A DNA stretch of 27,485 nucleotides, from the NCBI GenBank assembly GCA_041665165.1, contig JBAYJJ010000016.1, forward strand, positions 1 to 27,485. Reading direction: 5' to 3'. The notes below the pieces were generated by a model that saw only the letters and a program-made list of their open reading frames with translations, did not search any database and was not told the origin of the DNA. A program made the position numbers and the translations under genes. Shown in pieces: positions 4,418-11,769 of the stretch (the first letter of the stretch is position 1; each line of letters starts with the position of its first letter). This stretch comes from MWCR01 sp041665165. Lineage in GTDB: Bacteria; Patescibacteriota; Patescibacteriia; 2-12-FULL-60-25.

Positions 4418-6913
4418 ATGAAGTACAAGCTGCTGTTTCGGTTGCTTATGGTGTTGCTTGCAGTGGTGGTAGCGGGCTGCTCAACAAAGCCCAAATCCAA
4501 TGGTTCTAGCTCGTTAGATAATTACGGAAAGCCAGATGCTGGCGGAGTTGACCCGGACACATGCGCCACGCAGCCTCGTCCAGGCTGTCCGTGCACTGAT
4601 ACCGGGGAAAAGATTTTGTGCGGCGCCGCGCAAGGCGATCCGGATCTGCCGGTAGTCTGCGGCCAAGGCCACGCTGCTTGCTTCCAAGGCAAGTGGGGCG
4701 ATTGCGTGATTGAGACATCTGTCACTATCGTGCCCGATTCGCCCGGCCTTCAGCCAATGGACCTTGGTCAGCCTACGGACTGCCAGAACAACCCGTGCGA
4801 CCCATTTTGCAACTATTTTCCAGATACGCCGGTTGGTTTGGAAAGCGATGCTGGCATCGCCGTTTCTGATGCTGGCCTTACGTTGGCCGGCGAAGGTGGC
4901 TCGACGTGCGTCGCAGTATCGTGTGCTAATCAGGGCAAGAACTGCGGCCCGGTCAGCGACAAGTGCGGTACCTTGCTTAACTGCGGTACCTGCGTTTCGC
5001 CGGCTACCTGCGGCGGCGGCGGTATGCCCAGCGTCTGCGGAATATCTGCGAACTGCACGAACCTGTGCCTACAACAGACAGTCTGCTCTAACCCCGCTGT
5101 GAAGACGACATTGACCGGCAAGGTCTATGCACCCAACGGCGTGGATCCTCTGCCCAATGCCGTGGTGTATGTGCCCAATGGCACTGTTGCAGCGTTCACG
5201 CCTGGCGTGGCCTGCGAGCAATGCGGCACGACATCTGGTTCGCCGCTCGTAAGTACCACGACTGACGTGACTGGCGCTTTCACACTGCAAAACGTACCGG
5301 CTACGAATATCGGCCCTGGGAACCCCATTCCATTGGTCATCCAGATTGGACGCTGGCGGCGTCAAGTCTCTCTTCCGAGCGTACCAGCTTGCCAGACTAC
5401 GACGGTGGCCGCGAGTCTGACACGCCTGCCTAAAAATAAGGCTGAAGGGGACATCCCCAAGATGGCCTTCGTGACAGGGTGCGTGGACGCCATGGAATGC
5501 GTGTATCGCAAGATCGGCATCTCCGACAGCGAGTTCACCAACCCGAGCGGCACTGGGCGTGTCAATTTCTACGCCGGGAGCGGCTGCTACGGCACCTACA
5601 TCACGACCATCAGCAACAGCTACACGCCGTGGGATGTCAATCTCTTGGGTAACCTGGCGACCATGAAGAAGTACGACATGATTTTGTTCCCATGTCAGGC
5701 TGCTCAATACATCTACAACTCGCAAGTGGCTCTTGAGACCAATATTGCCAACTACGTGAATGCGGGTGGACGCGTTTTCGCCACGCATTACAGCTATATC
5801 TGGTTCCTCACGAAGAACTACAGTGGATATCCTACTCCCACCTACTCCTCTCCGTTCAGTGCTGCGGTCAATTGGTCCATCAACCAGGGGACGCCGACGC
5901 CTGACCCCCAGCTCGCCTACATCGACACGGGGTTTGCCAAAGGCGCGCTCCTGTCGCAATGGCTGCTGAACGCCGGCCTGACGCCACAGTACGGACGCAT
6001 GACTATCAACACCTTACGCCACGACTTCGAGGCGCTTGTACCGCCGACCCAGCGCTGGATCTATTTGGGCAACGGCCTAACTCAGCACTTCACTTTCAAC
6101 GCGCCTCTGAATGTCGCACCGGCTCAGCAATGTGGCCGCGTTGCATTCAGCGATTGGCACGTGGAGAACTCAAACGACTCAGGGTACCCATTTCCGAGCG
6201 AGTGCGGCGGTGGGGCAATGAATCCTCAAGAGAAACTGCTTGAGTTCATGCTCTTTGACCTTGCATCCTGCATTCAGCCCGATCAGACGACCACGCCGTG
6301 CACTCCCATCACATGTGCGGCTCAAGGCCTCAACTGCGGGCAAGCGGGCGACGGGTGTGGCGCCACAATCAACTGCGGCACATGCACTTTACCAAACACA
6401 TGCGGCGGAGGCGGAGTCCAAGGCGTTTGCGGTACAGCCAAGGTCTACACAGAGGCCTGGTTCGTGCGCGACTATGATGCGTCCAATGCCTGCGCCCCGA
6501 GTAAGTCGCCCGTCTGGGCCCTTTGGTCATGGAACGCGATAACGCCCACGGATACGCACCTTGATTTCAAGGTGCAGACAGCAGGCACGCTGGCAGAGCT
6601 CAATACTGCGCCAAGCGACCAAGTATTGTTCTCTGATCCGCCTGGCCCAGCGTCACTCATGACCACTACAAATTGGACCGGGTTGACTCCTGTCGGCGCT
6701 GCAGTCGCGCATGCCTTGGGTCTTCCTCTCTCCAGCATGCCTGATACGCAAGCTGGATCAGTGTCAATCGGTTACACGCTCAAGAAGTACAACCGACCGA
6801 TAAATGCTCCTTTCTTGCGCATACTGGTCCACTTCGCGCCATCATCGGACAAGTTTAAGGCGCCGACGCTTTCAACTTGGAACATGACCTTTAGCTGTCA
6901 GGACTCGCTGTGA
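4418..6913 (+). CDS. Large Cys-rich secreted lipoprotein, Myxococcota-like, 831 aa
   Basis: The start has an exceptional SD (GAAGGAGGT). The signal peptide ends in lipobox VAGC (Cys21), so the protein should be lipid-anchored outside the cytoplasm. Next comes an Asp/Gly-rich linker with a CPC..GKWGDC block (about 50-95). Two copies of a Cys module of about 42 residues follow (around 168-209 and 628-669). Each reads C..QG.NCG....CG....CGTC..P.TCGGGG....CG. Between them are a carboxypeptidase-regulatory-like beta domain (TLTGKVYAPNG..DVTGAFTLQNVPA) and a domain with NYVNAGGRVFATHYS that may be a ThuA/amidotransferase-like fold. Such modules are typical of Myxococcota (Polyangia) surface lipoproteins. 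Codon use looks more GC-rich than in neighbouring conserved genes, so lateral transfer is plausible. Function is inferred only as a surface or adhesion protein. Confidence 0.8.
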   Translation: MKYKLLFRLLMVLLAVVVAGCSTKPKSNGSSSLDNYGKPDAGGVDPDTCATQPRPGCPCTDTGEKILCGAAQGDPDLPVVCGQGHAACFQGKWGDCVIETSVTIVPDSPGLQPMDLGQPTDCQNNPCDPFCNYFPDTPVGLESDAGIAVSDAGLTLAGEGGSTCVAVSCANQGKNCGPVSDKCGTLLNCGTCVSPATCGGGGMPSVCGISANCTNLCLQQTVCSNPAVKTTLTGKVYAPNGVDPLPNAVVYVPNGTVAAFTPGVACEQCGTTSGSPLVSTTTDVTGAFTLQNVPATNIGPGNPIPLVIQIGRWRRQVSLPSVPACQTTTVAASLTRLPKNKAEGDIPKMAFVTGCVDAMECVYRKIGISDSEFTNPSGTGRVNFYAGSGCYGTYITTISNSYTPWDVNLLGNLATMKKYDMILFPCQAAQYIYNSQVALETNIANYVNAGGRVFATHYSYIWFLTKNYSGYPTPTYSSPFSAAVNWSINQGTPTPDPQLAYIDTGFAKGALLSQWLLNAGLTPQYGRMTINTLRHDFEALVPPTQRWIYLGNGLTQHFTFNAPLNVAPAQQCGRVAFSDWHVENSNDSGYPFPSECGGGAMNPQEKLLEFMLFDLASCIQPDQTTTPCTPITCAAQGLNCGQAGDGCGATINCGTCTLPNTCGGGGVQGVCGTAKVYTEAWFVRDYDASNACAPSKSPVWALWSWNAITPTDTHLDFKVQTAGTLAELNTAPSDQVLFSDPPGPASLMTTTNWTGLTPVGAAVAHALGLPLSSMPDTQAGSVSIGYTLKKYNRPINAPFLRILVHFAPSSDKFKAPTLSTWNMTFSCQDSL

Positions 6914-6951
6914 TGGCGATGATCTGACGGATAGCGACGAATGTCGCAACT

Positions 6952-6985
6952 GCCCCCAAGAGGACTACCTCTGCGGGGCTTTTTT
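6952..6985 (+). terminator. Terminator of the 831-aa lipoprotein gene
   Basis: GCCCC..AGAGG / CCTCT..GGGGC is followed by TTTTTT. Strong intrinsic terminator. Confidence 0.88.
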
Positions 6986-6988
6986 AAT

Positions 6989-7028
6989 AGAGACACAGAG
7001 ATACAACGATACAGAGACTCAGAGGCTA
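6989..7028 (+). repeat. Tandem array of five degenerate octamers (consensus AGAGACAC)
   Basis: Units in phase: AGAGACAC, AGAGATAC, AACGATAC, AGAGACTC, AGAGGCTA. It follows the terminator directly. Between this array and the one at 7050 only unremarkable sequence is seen. Confidence 0.6.
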
Positions 7029-7049
7029 AAAATGCGGAGATTTCGGACA

Positions 7050-7097
7050 CTTGATCTCTTGATCTCTGACCCTCTTGCACTCTTGTAATCTTGTGCT
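7050..7097 (+). repeat. Tandem array of six degenerate octamers (CTTGNNNT)
   Basis: Units in phase: CTTGATCT, CTTGATCT, CTGACCCT, CTTGCACT, CTTGTAAT, CTTGTGCT, with a further CTTGCATT at 7101. It shares AGAGATC-type sequence with the reverse complement of the 6989 array, so the two can partly pair. It lies about 90 bp upstream of the 7190 gene. A perfect CCAGAACC/GGTTCTGG hairpin follows at 7120-7137. No convincing promoter was found in 6986-7189. Confidence 0.6.
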
Positions 7098-7189
7098 ACT
7101 CTTGCATTAGTCGGGAACCCCAGAACCTTGGTTCTGGTTGATACGTCGGTCTTCGACGCTCGATTCCACCCGATGCTTGAAGGTGCACC

Positions 7190-8125
7190 ATGACAACCTT
7201 TGATACAGAGCGGCGAATGAGGAATCTTTGGATTTTGGGCCTCTTGGCCTTGGGCGTTTACACTGCCTGTTCGAGCAGTGATAGCAAAGCGCCACCATCC
7301 CAGATTTGGAATGGCGAGGGCGGAACTGCGGGTAGCCACGCTGGCGGGACAGCCGGCAAAGCAGGTGCGAAACAAGACGCGGGCAAGGATACTGGCTCAG
7401 ATTCGGATCCGGATTCTGATTCGGATGGAGCAGCTGGTACAGCAGGTTCAGGCGAAGATGCTGATACGGATACAGGGCCAGTGTTGTCCTGCACGACTGA
7501 CATTGCCTTTGCCGCCAAGTCGCTGACATACTCATCTCCAACGCCAGATGCGCTCATTCCTAGGCTGGGCGAGTTGATATATGACAAAGCGACTCCATTC
7601 GTGCTCGTAGTGCACAATGATTCGGGCACGATGTACGGAGCAATTTCCGCCACACAGGATGCCGGGGGCATGCAAGTGTTTCCATTGACCGAGACGCCCT
7701 GCTTGCAGCTTCTGGTAACCCAGGACTGGAATGTCTTCACCACTCAGGGCCCTGTCCACTACGAAGCAGATCCGCAGCCACTCGCGTACCTGCATCTCAC
7801 GGACACATTGGGGCCAGTCAGCATCAAACTAGAGCATGTACGTTGGGTCGCTACAACAACGGCGCAATGCTCTGACATGTTGGTCGACGTGCAAGCCTAC
7901 ATTCCTGACAGCGAACTGAGTCTTGTTTTGCACTTCACGAATGGCGACCACACTCTGGGCGAGTACTACAGCGGGGGCATGAAAAACCCTTTCCACTTCG
8001 TGTTTCAGGGTGAGCTGAAAACGTTTGACTACACCACTCTCACGCTTGACGCTGGTTGCACTGGCGCCGGAGGAAGTGGAGGCAGCGACCCGGACTCAGG
8101 CCCGATTCCCCTCGACGGCGGCTGA
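7190..8125 (+). CDS. Secreted lipoprotein with Gly/Asp-rich linker, 311 aa
   Basis: The start has an SD (GAAGGTG, 5 nt spacing). The signal peptide has a basic n-region (ERRMR), a hydrophobic core and lipobox TAC with Cys27. The mature protein begins with SSSDSK, then a low-complexity linker of about 65 residues rich in G, A, T, D and S. The linker has GGTAG-type motifs and alternating D/S, as is common in Myxococcota lipoproteins. A compact domain of about 200 residues follows, with three Cys and predicted beta structure; its family is not recognised. The C-terminus is another Gly/Ser/Asp-rich tail. It sits behind the other Myxococcota-like lipoprotein with its own terminator at 8137. Probably a surface protein, perhaps laterally acquired with its neighbour. 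Confidence 0.75.
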   Translation: MTTFDTERRMRNLWILGLLALGVYTACSSSDSKAPPSQIWNGEGGTAGSHAGGTAGKAGAKQDAGKDTGSDSDPDSDSDGAAGTAGSGEDADTDTGPVLSCTTDIAFAAKSLTYSSPTPDALIPRLGELIYDKATPFVLVVHNDSGTMYGAISATQDAGGMQVFPLTETPCLQLLVTQDWNVFTTQGPVHYEADPQPLAYLHLTDTLGPVSIKLEHVRWVATTTAQCSDMLVDVQAYIPDSELSLVLHFTNGDHTLGEYYSGGMKNPFHFVFQGELKTFDYTTLTLDAGCTGAGGSGGSDPDSGPIPLDGG

Positions 8126-8136
8126 GATTGATCTCG

Positions 8137-8161
8137 AGCAGGAAAATATTCCTGCTTTTTT
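8137..8161 (+). terminator. Terminator of the 311-aa lipoprotein gene
   Basis: The stem AGCAGGA / TCCTGCT with a short A/T loop is followed by five T's. Confidence 0.88.
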
Positions 8162-8193
8162 AATTGGATATTTTTTTTGAAATACCTATGTAT

Positions 8194-8201
8194 GCTATAA
8201 T
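8194..8201 (+). promoter_or_regulatory. Extended -10 promoter of the 8223-10581 pair
   Basis: TGCTATAAT has TATAAT at 8196-8201. The TTGAAA upstream is only 13 bp away, so the extended -10 probably carries recognition. The leader is about 15 nt, without SD. Confidence 0.65.
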
Positions 8202-8222
8202 ATCAACAATACACACGATAAT

Positions 8223-9491
8223 ATGTCAATTACAAAAAAGATAATTTTGATCATTGTCACTTTCGTTGGCGTAATTATTTTGGGGTTTGTAGGCTTGGTC
8301 TTTTGGGCAATCATGACCCAACCTTCCCCGGTTACGGTGAATGACCCGCATATCATCACTGTAAGCCAGGGCACGTCAGCGCAATATTGGGGTTTGCACT
8401 TTGGCTGTGCGAGCGTTGACCAGGGCAAATATTTTGATGAGATGGGAATCCAGCGAGAGGGCAGGATAGCTATCCTTAAGTTCCATTACCCGGCTGATAC
8501 GTCCAAGGACATTGGCGTTACGGTCTATGCGGGCAAGGATTTTAAGGTTGCCGGCTATAGCATCAAAACAGAGGAAATAAATCAAGACTGGCCTTTCGGC
8601 GGGTCAGTGCGTTTGCGCATCATGAGCCCAAGGGACCAGCGCCTGGCAGACCCTGGGTTATTGTATGCCTCCATCAACAGCTACAGCATGTGTAGCAATG
8701 ACCAAGGCCAGGGTGGGGCCTGCACCTCGGAAACCTTCCTTTTTTCGTCGGGCAAGATGATTGGCGTGTCTACTTTTGACCGGGGCGGAGACAATGTCAG
8801 CAAAACAGAGACAACAAAAGATTTGGGCAAGGCAACAGCAGATAAGATCGCGAAGCAATTAATTGATTCAAAAGTACTGACTGATGATTGCAGCGGCATG
8901 CAGGTATACGATGCTTCCTGGTCATATCAGGTCAATCTCAATGGAGTCATGAAAGAGTTCGATAATCCACCGCAAACCTGCACAGCGAAGTTCGATAAAA
9001 TAGATAAATTGATCAATCAAGTGGCCAAAGTCGTAAAAGAGACGCCCACGGCCAAAGCGCAAATGGATAATCTGGTGCGCCAGCTGGAAGGCTTTTCGGC
9101 CATGACACCGGATGCAGTCTCAAAAGCATTGGGAGTCGCTTTGACGTCCGATGAAAGCCAATCAAACGAATGGTATGCACAAAAAAACGGCATTGCGGGC
9201 GAAGGCTCCAAATTCGGAATGATTCTGGATTCGGCAGAGCTACGCATGCCAAAGGAGAGCGGCAAAGGCGGATTGTTGATTTTGAATATCAAAGATAATC
9301 TGGATATTCTTGAATCAGACATCATGAAAGAATATCCCAAAGCAATCCCGGAACTGGCCGAAGCTACGGCGCCGAGCAGCATGCCAATGTATTTAAAGGT
9401 TAATAAATCTTGGGGTAAAATGACTTTTGGCATCAGCCGGGAAAAGCCTAACCGGGTAGTGAACATTATCTTTGATTCAATAGACGAATAA
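8223..9491 (+). CDS. Membrane-anchored protein of unknown function, 422 aa
   Basis: The N-terminus has a basic start (MSITKK) and one long hydrophobic helix (about residues 7-31). It is therefore either an anchored extracytoplasmic protein or has an uncleaved signal. The remaining 390 residues are hydrophilic. Two CS/CT cysteine pairs lie near 155-165, and the C-terminal part is helical (FDKIDKLINQVAKVVKET). No family is recognised. There is no SD; the start is supported by the promoter 21 bp upstream. It is followed after 10 bp by the lipoprotein gene at 9502, so the two are an operon and may act together at the cell surface. Confidence 0.65.
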   Translation: MSITKKIILIIVTFVGVIILGFVGLVFWAIMTQPSPVTVNDPHIITVSQGTSAQYWGLHFGCASVDQGKYFDEMGIQREGRIAILKFHYPADTSKDIGVTVYAGKDFKVAGYSIKTEEINQDWPFGGSVRLRIMSPRDQRLADPGLLYASINSYSMCSNDQGQGGACTSETFLFSSGKMIGVSTFDRGGDNVSKTETTKDLGKATADKIAKQLIDSKVLTDDCSGMQVYDASWSYQVNLNGVMKEFDNPPQTCTAKFDKIDKLINQVAKVVKETPTAKAQMDNLVRQLEGFSAMTPDAVSKALGVALTSDESQSNEWYAQKNGIAGEGSKFGMILDSAELRMPKESGKGGLLILNIKDNLDILESDIMKEYPKAIPELAEATAPSSMPMYLKVNKSWGKMTFGISREKPNRVVNIIFDSIDE

Positions 9492-9501
9492 TCGAAATCT
9501 T

Positions 9502-10581
9502 ATGTTCAAGAAAATCTTTCCCTTATTGCTGGTGTTGGTTTTTTTGGCTGTGGGATGCCAGGACAGAGTGGTTTCGCTGATAAAGAAAGATACGGCAAAA
9601 ATCATTCCCATTGAGGAGAAAACCGAGCCCGCAGTCCAGGGAGATTTTACGGGCAGCATGGTAAAGGGCAATTATGTTTATGGCGCGGCCATGAACCTGG
9701 CCTGGAATGATATGGTCAGCAACATTATCCATGGGCCGGTCAAGCTGGACACGAAGGACAGCGCGGCTTTGCGGACTACTGCGGCTTTTAACAAGGCAAT
9801 TTTTACGAAAAAAGATCTGGATTCAGCCAGCTATTATGTAAAGAGCGGCTTTGGCCAAAAGATAGTTGACCAAGTCAACCGCGAATCGCGCGCAAAATTC
9901 CCGCAAAAAAGTTTTTCCGACTTGAAAATCAATCTTAGAAATACCGATTTCCTGGCTTATGCGTATTTCTTAAAACAGGTGGAATATCCCAAAGAGTTTG
10001 CCGTAGACAAGCTTGATTTCAATGTCAGATCCAAGAAGCAAAAAGTAAAGAGCTTCTACGCACAGACCAACGTCCAAAAAGGCAATGTGCAGATATTGAA
10101 ATATTGGAATGATGAAAAGTTCATCATTAGTTTGAGGCTAAAGGACGCGAACGATCGCATGCTGGTTGCCAAGGGTTTTGACATGACAGACCCCCAAACT
10201 GTGGTCAAGGAAGTGAATGCCATCAATCCGGCTGATATCACGTCCATGGAACGCGAAGATGTTTTTGAGATGCCCATGCTGCATCTTGACGCCCATCGCG
10301 AATATACTGAAATGATCGGCGAGAAATTCGCCAACCTCGGGTTCGAGAAGTATATCATCGGCCTCATGTTTGAAAATATAAAATTTGATATTGACCAGAA
10401 AGGCGCGCGCGTGGAGAATGAGGCCGTGATTGCCGGGTTGGCTACGGCTATGCAGCCCATGTTTCCGCCCAAGGACATGGTCTTGAACAAACCGTTTTGG
10501 ATCGTAATGGAACGCAAAGACAGCAAGCATCCGTATTTTATCTTAGGTGTGAACAATGCTGAACTGATGGAAAAAGAATAG
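9502..10581 (+). CDS. Lipoprotein of unknown function, 359 aa
   Basis: The signal peptide (MFKKIFPLLLVLVFLAVGC) has lipobox AVGC with Cys19. The mature part is hydrophilic, Lys-rich and has no further Cys-rich modules. No family is recognised. No SD precedes the ATG. It is 10 bp after the stop of the membrane-protein gene, so it is probably read on the same mRNA. Base composition resembles the neighbouring SD-less genes and not the 4418/7190 lipoproteins. It probably lies on the outer face of the membrane. Confidence 0.7.
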   Translation: MFKKIFPLLLVLVFLAVGCQDRVVSLIKKDTAKIIPIEEKTEPAVQGDFTGSMVKGNYVYGAAMNLAWNDMVSNIIHGPVKLDTKDSAALRTTAAFNKAIFTKKDLDSASYYVKSGFGQKIVDQVNRESRAKFPQKSFSDLKINLRNTDFLAYAYFLKQVEYPKEFAVDKLDFNVRSKKQKVKSFYAQTNVQKGNVQILKYWNDEKFIISLRLKDANDRMLVAKGFDMTDPQTVVKEVNAINPADITSMEREDVFEMPMLHLDAHREYTEMIGEKFANLGFEKYIIGLMFENIKFDIDQKGARVENEAVIAGLATAMQPMFPPKDMVLNKPFWIVMERKDSKHPYFILGVNNAELMEKE

Positions 10582-10584
10582 TGT

Positions 10585-10592
10585 GCTATAAT
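10585..10592 (+). promoter_or_regulatory. Extended -10 promoter of the 10602 gene
   Basis: TGCTATAAT has TATAAT at 10587-10592, nine bases before the ATG at 10602. The leader would be at most a few nucleotides. Confidence 0.65.
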
Positions 10593-10601
10593 CTTTAGCG
10601 T

Positions 10602-11069
10602 ATGACAGTGCTTAAAACCAAAAAACGCGTGATTCCCGCCCGCCTCGCAAGCGAGAGCGTTGCGGGCAGGCGCGTACGCAAGGCAGGAAACAGCCCAGAG
10701 CCGACAGGCAATGCATCTTTTTCGACTTGCGGGCATTCGTTGTGCAAGGATAGATGCGTGGTAAGGCACGTAGGCCCGACCTCGCACATGCGCGATCATC
10801 ACATCCTGCATGCAGGCAGGGGAGTGGCTCATGTCTGGACAGCAGTTGTCATCGCAGGTTTGGCCATTGTGATTACCGGTGCCGTTGCTTATTCATCAGC
10901 CAATGCGCAAAACCAAAAGCTGGATGACAAGCGGACAGAACAATCAACAGAAGCGATTGTGAATAAGATAGATAGCTTGCAGGAAAGGATAAGCGATTTA
11001 GAGACACAGGTGCATTCCGGGTCTCAGGTCACGCCAGAAGCGGTTTTCCCCAGCAGCCAGAAAAACTAG
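10602..11069 (+). CDS. Single-pass membrane protein with coiled coil, 155 aa
   Basis: Three parts are visible. Residues 1-80 are basic, Cys/His/Arg-containing and of odd composition. Residues 12-24 are encoded by the palindromic element (copy 2), and much of 10630-10830 looks like inserted repeat DNA. About 83-108 is one transmembrane helix (VWTAVVIAGLAIVITGAVAY). The C-terminal 45 residues form a likely coiled coil (KIDSLQERISDLETQV). It begins right after a TATAAT, with no SD. Possibly the ancestral protein began near the membrane helix and was lengthened by insertion. The trmH-like gene follows. Function unknown. Confidence 0.55.
   Translation: MTVLKTKKRVIPARLASESVAGRRVRKAGNSPEPTGNASFSTCGHSLCKDRCVVRHVGPTSHMRDHHILHAGRGVAHVWTAVVIAGLAIVITGAVAYSSANAQNQKLDDKRTEQSTEAIVNKIDSLQERISDLETQVHSGSQVTPEAVFPSSQKN
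10635..10673 (+). repeat. Palindromic element inside a coding sequence, copy 2
   Basis: CGCCCGCC.TCGCAAGCG pairs with CGTTGCGGGCAGGCG almost perfectly. It is read as PARLASESVAGRR, in the same frame as copy 1 (2915-2952). Mismatches between copies partly preserve the stem. Confidence 0.6.
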
Positions 11070-11094
11070 CTAAATTGGCTCTAAATAGCGTCCC

Positions 11095-11123
11095 TTTTCA
11101 AAAATTAGCGGATATTGTATTAT
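11095..11123 (+). promoter_or_regulatory. Candidate promoter of the TrmH-like gene
   Basis: TTTTCA (11095-11100), 17-bp spacer, TATTAT (11118-11123). The start would be near 11130, at the foot of the leader hairpin. The -35 is weak. Confidence 0.4.
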
Positions 11124-11133
11124 TTTCCTTACG

Positions 11134-11205
11134 GAATGGGGGGCGAGTTCTACGAACGGGTTCTGGCGAGGATGCCGTTCGAGATCTCACCTTCCATTCT
11201 TTTTT
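11134..11205 (+). promoter_or_regulatory. Structured leader or attenuator abutting a start codon
   Basis: An outer stem of 14 bp with G-U pairs and a single mismatch (11134-11147 with 11186-11199) encloses a perfect 7-bp stem (CGAACGG 11153-11159 with CCGTTCG 11175-11181). The outer stem ends directly in TTTTTT (11200-11205), and the ATG of the next frame is at 11206. The shape is that of a branched intrinsic terminator occupying the entire 5' leader. Confidence 0.5.
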
Positions 11206-11769
11206 ATGGGCAGATCACACAATAACCAGCAGCGCATTAATCCAATGCCCGAAGACAGGGAAGAAAGGATAGATTTCATTAAGCGACAGCGCTGGCAAGA
11301 TTTGGAATTGATCGTTGAACAAGTTGATGATCCGCACAATGTGGGCGCCATATTGCGCACATGCGATGCAGTCGGCATTCAGACAGTGCATTTGGTTTAT
11401 GCGAAAGACAAGCAAGTCAGGCTAAGCGAGCTCAAGTCCACTTCTGCGGCGTCGGCCGTAAAATGGCTGACCTTGAAAAAGTGGGACAGCCTTGAGGAAT
11501 GCTATAAGGATATTAAATCGCGCGGCCTGAAAATCTGCGTCACGGCTTTGGATCCAAAAGGCAAAGCCCATTTTGATTTGGATTTCAAAGCGCCGTGCGC
11601 GATCTTGATGGGCAATGAAAAAGACGGCGCAACCCAATACGCCATCCAAAACGCAGAAGAGATCATTGCGATCCCCATGCGCGGGTTTGTGCAGTCTTTG
11701 AATGTCTCAGTCGCGGCCGCTGTGGTGATGTACGAAGCGTTGCGGCAGAGGATTACACCATCTTGCTGA
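11206..11769 (+). CDS. trmH: TrmH/SpoU-family RNA 2'-O-methyltransferase
   Basis: This is an SPOUT-class enzyme that should transfer a methyl group from S-adenosylmethionine to a ribose 2'-OH of tRNA or rRNA. The three family motifs are clear. Motif 1 is DDPHNVGAILRTCDAVGI. Motif 2 is AILMGNEKDG. Motif 3 is IPMRGFVQSLNVSVAAAV, with the conserved Asn-Val-Ser and Arg that form the knotted cofactor pocket. Length (187 aa, or 174 from the second Met at 11245) matches short TrmH forms without an N-terminal extension. The first 13 residues are not typical, so 11245 may be the real start. No SD is seen at either. The 3' end overlaps the convergent 11753 gene by 17 bp. The exact RNA target cannot be told from sequence. 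Confidence 0.85.
   Translation: MGRSHNNQQRINPMPEDREERIDFIKRQRWQDLELIVEQVDDPHNVGAILRTCDAVGIQTVHLVYAKDKQVRLSELKSTSAASAVKWLTLKKWDSLEECYKDIKSRGLKICVTALDPKGKAHFDLDFKAPCAILMGNEKDGATQYAIQNAEEIIAIPMRGFVQSLNVSVAAAVVMYEALRQRITPSC

Noticed and set aside
5069..5959. 296-codon open frame on the minus strand within the 831-aa lipoprotein gene
   Set aside because: It is antisense to a gene with signal peptide, SD and Cys modules. Its product is Arg/Val-rich with no recognisable domain, as expected from GC-rich shadow frames.
6989..7097. CRISPR-like array from the tandem octamers
   Set aside because: Units are 8 nt and contiguous without spacers, and no cas genes are present.
10056..10832. 258-codon minus-strand frame over the 9502 and 10602 genes
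   Set aside because: Antisense to a lipoprotein with clear signal peptide, and it crosses a promoter. Composition is unlike the other proteins.
11075..11272. 65-codon plus-strand frame across the TrmH leader
   Set aside because: It spans the promoter and hairpins, has no SD, and overlaps the conserved gene in another frame.
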